NCBI GenBank assembly: GCA_017559685.1
Contig: JAFYQY010000117.1
Location: 1-14,147 of the forward strand
From: Alistipes sp.
Lineage (GTDB): Bacteria > Bacteroidota > Bacteroidia > Bacteroidales > Rikenellaceae
Direction of reading: 5' to 3'
DNA length: 14,147 nt
Position numbers and translations under genes: made by a program. Position 1 is the first letter of the stretch; each line of letters starts with the position of its first letter. The notes under the pieces were generated by a model. It saw only the letters and a program-made list of their open reading frames with translations, did no database searches and was not told the DNA's origin. Below are positions 13,191 to 14,147 of this stretch, in pieces.

Positions 13191-14147
13191 ACGACGGCTT
13201 TTTTACATCAATAATTTCATACAACAATCCGTGACTGCGCTTCTTGTCCAACAACGACGGAAGTATCGGCAACTCGCCCTCCGAGACGTGAGGCAGAGTG
13301 CCATACGGGTCGATACCCATAAGGAGATAGATCGTTCCGATAAGGTCGCACGGAGCAACAGGTCGCTCAACCACCTTCTCACCCGTCTTGTCGGTCTTGC
13401 CAAGCACCTGACCACCTACAAAGCCTCCACCTGCTACCAGGTAGCTGAATGTCTTACCGTAATGGGCACGACCTCCGTTCCACGGAGCCTCCCACAACAC
13501 CTTCGGTGTACGACCGAACTCGCCACCGCAGAGGATGATAGTGCTGTCGAGCAAACCACGAGCATCGAGGTCGGCAATAAGTGCCGAGAGCGCCTTATCG
13601 AGGTTGCCGAGCATAGAGTTCATCTTCTGGAAGTGCTTCTTGTGGGTATCCCAGCCTGTAGTGCGGACATTCACAAACGGAACTCCCGCCTCGACCAACT
13701 TGCGAGCCACAAGGCACGACTGGCCAATTCTCGACTTTCCATAGCGAGCCTTCACCGAGTCGGGCTCGTTCGCAAGGTTGAACAACTCACGGCTCTCGCC
13801 CCAGATAAACTCCATATTTACGCCACGCAACGAATCGATCAATTTCTTATCCATCGGTTCTGTCTCGAACTCGTTGAGCAGAGCCATTCGCTTATTCATT
13901 CGCTCACGGTCGACGAACTTATTTACTACGCCCTCAACTTCGTAGACCTTCGACTCGGGTTTGCCACCCGTATCGAACGACTTGTAGGCGTTACCCAAGA
14001 AACCACCCTCGTTGAAACGACTGTTAGCGCTTGTTACCGAGATATAGCTCGGAAGGATGCCCTTATACGAATCCTTCAACATATAGGAGATAACCGCACC
14101 AAACGACGGATACACCACAGCACCCTTCGAGGTGTCGCCCGTAATCA
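13180..14147 (-). CDS. DUF1501 family protein, N-terminal part outside the window
   Basis: C-terminal part of a DUF1501 protein, a family related to the sulfatase/alkaline phosphatase fold. The frame is open to the right edge (codons giving ITGDTSKGAV precede the GTG at 14118), so the start lies beyond 14147 and roughly the first 100 residues, including any export signal, are missing. Landmarks are TTGWDTHKKHF, the GGEFGRTPK motif, GRAHYGKTFSYLVAGGG (GRDHW in many relatives) and the PCDLIGTIYLLMGIDP end segment. Planctomycete relatives are often exported and encoded with DUF1553 and PPC proteins; the PPC gene is present here with an 11-base overlap. Hydrolase activity is inferred from the fold and has not been shown for this family in general. 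Confidence 0.85.
   Translation of the reverse strand, partial: ITGDTSKGAVVYPSFGAVISYMLKDSYKGILPSYISVTSANSRFNEGGFLGNAYKSFDTGGKPESKVYEVEGVVNKFVDRERMNKRMALLNEFETEPMDKKLIDSLRGVNMEFIWGESRELFNLANEPDSVKARYGKSRIGQSCLVARKLVEAGVPFVNVRTTGWDTHKKHFQKMNSMLGNLDKALSALIADLDARGLLDSTIILCGGEFGRTPKVLWEAPWNGGRAHYGKTFSYLVAGGGFVGGQVLGKTDKTGEKVVERPVAPCDLIGTIYLLMGIDPYGTLPHVSEGELPILPSLLDKKRSHGLLYEIIDVKKPSYEK

Noticed and set aside
14116..14118. GTG as the start of the DUF1501 protein
   Set aside because: The frame continues open to the window edge, and the visible part lacks the N-terminal portion of the family, so the gene is cut by the edge.

Overview
The window looks like chromosomal DNA of a Bacteroidales bacterium carrying the end of an integrated mobile element. 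The evidence is several promoters of the Bacteroidetes form (TTTG, about 20 bases, TAnnTTTG), starts preceded by A-rich sequence rather than Shine-Dalgarno sites, a lipoprotein related to glycoside hydrolase family 123, and an ExbB/ExbD/ExbD cluster. Codon style and gene content would suit Rikenellaceae such as Alistipes, but that is only a guess.

Region 1 (1-2769) is accessory DNA. It holds the 3' part of a small resolvase/invertase-type serine recombinase, a gap of about 600 bases with an 11-base direct repeat and a good promoter, then a compact cassette: a stop-interrupted small reading frame, a 56-codon ORF and a large serine recombinase, each overlapping the next. The large recombinase frame runs antisense through the terminator and 3' end of a tRNA-Leu(CAA) gene. 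This suggests integration at the tRNA 3' end.

Region 2 (2735-6265, minus strand) is core chromosome: trxB, then rnz, a SpoU-type RNA methyltransferase and maf, tightly packed, then tRNA-Leu. Themes are thiol redox, tRNA 3' processing, RNA methylation and nucleotide-pool cleaning.

Region 3 (6315-8961, plus strand) is a proton-channel operon divergent from trxB: an ExbB/TolQ protein with a signal peptide, an unknown four-helix membrane protein and two ExbD/TolR proteins, closed by a strong terminator. It probably energises outer-membrane transport; no TonB gene is present here.

Region 4 (8966-9160) is a non-coding, MITE-like element with 24-base terminal inverted repeats, an 8-base flanking direct repeat and internal GTCATTGCGAG-type hairpins.

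Region 5 (9187-14147) holds a lipoprotein of the DUF4091/GH123 family on the plus strand. It converges, across a bidirectional terminator, on a minus-strand pair: a DUF1501 protein (cut by the right edge) overlapping a secreted PPC-domain protein. That pairing is characteristic of Planctomycetes and Verrucomicrobia.
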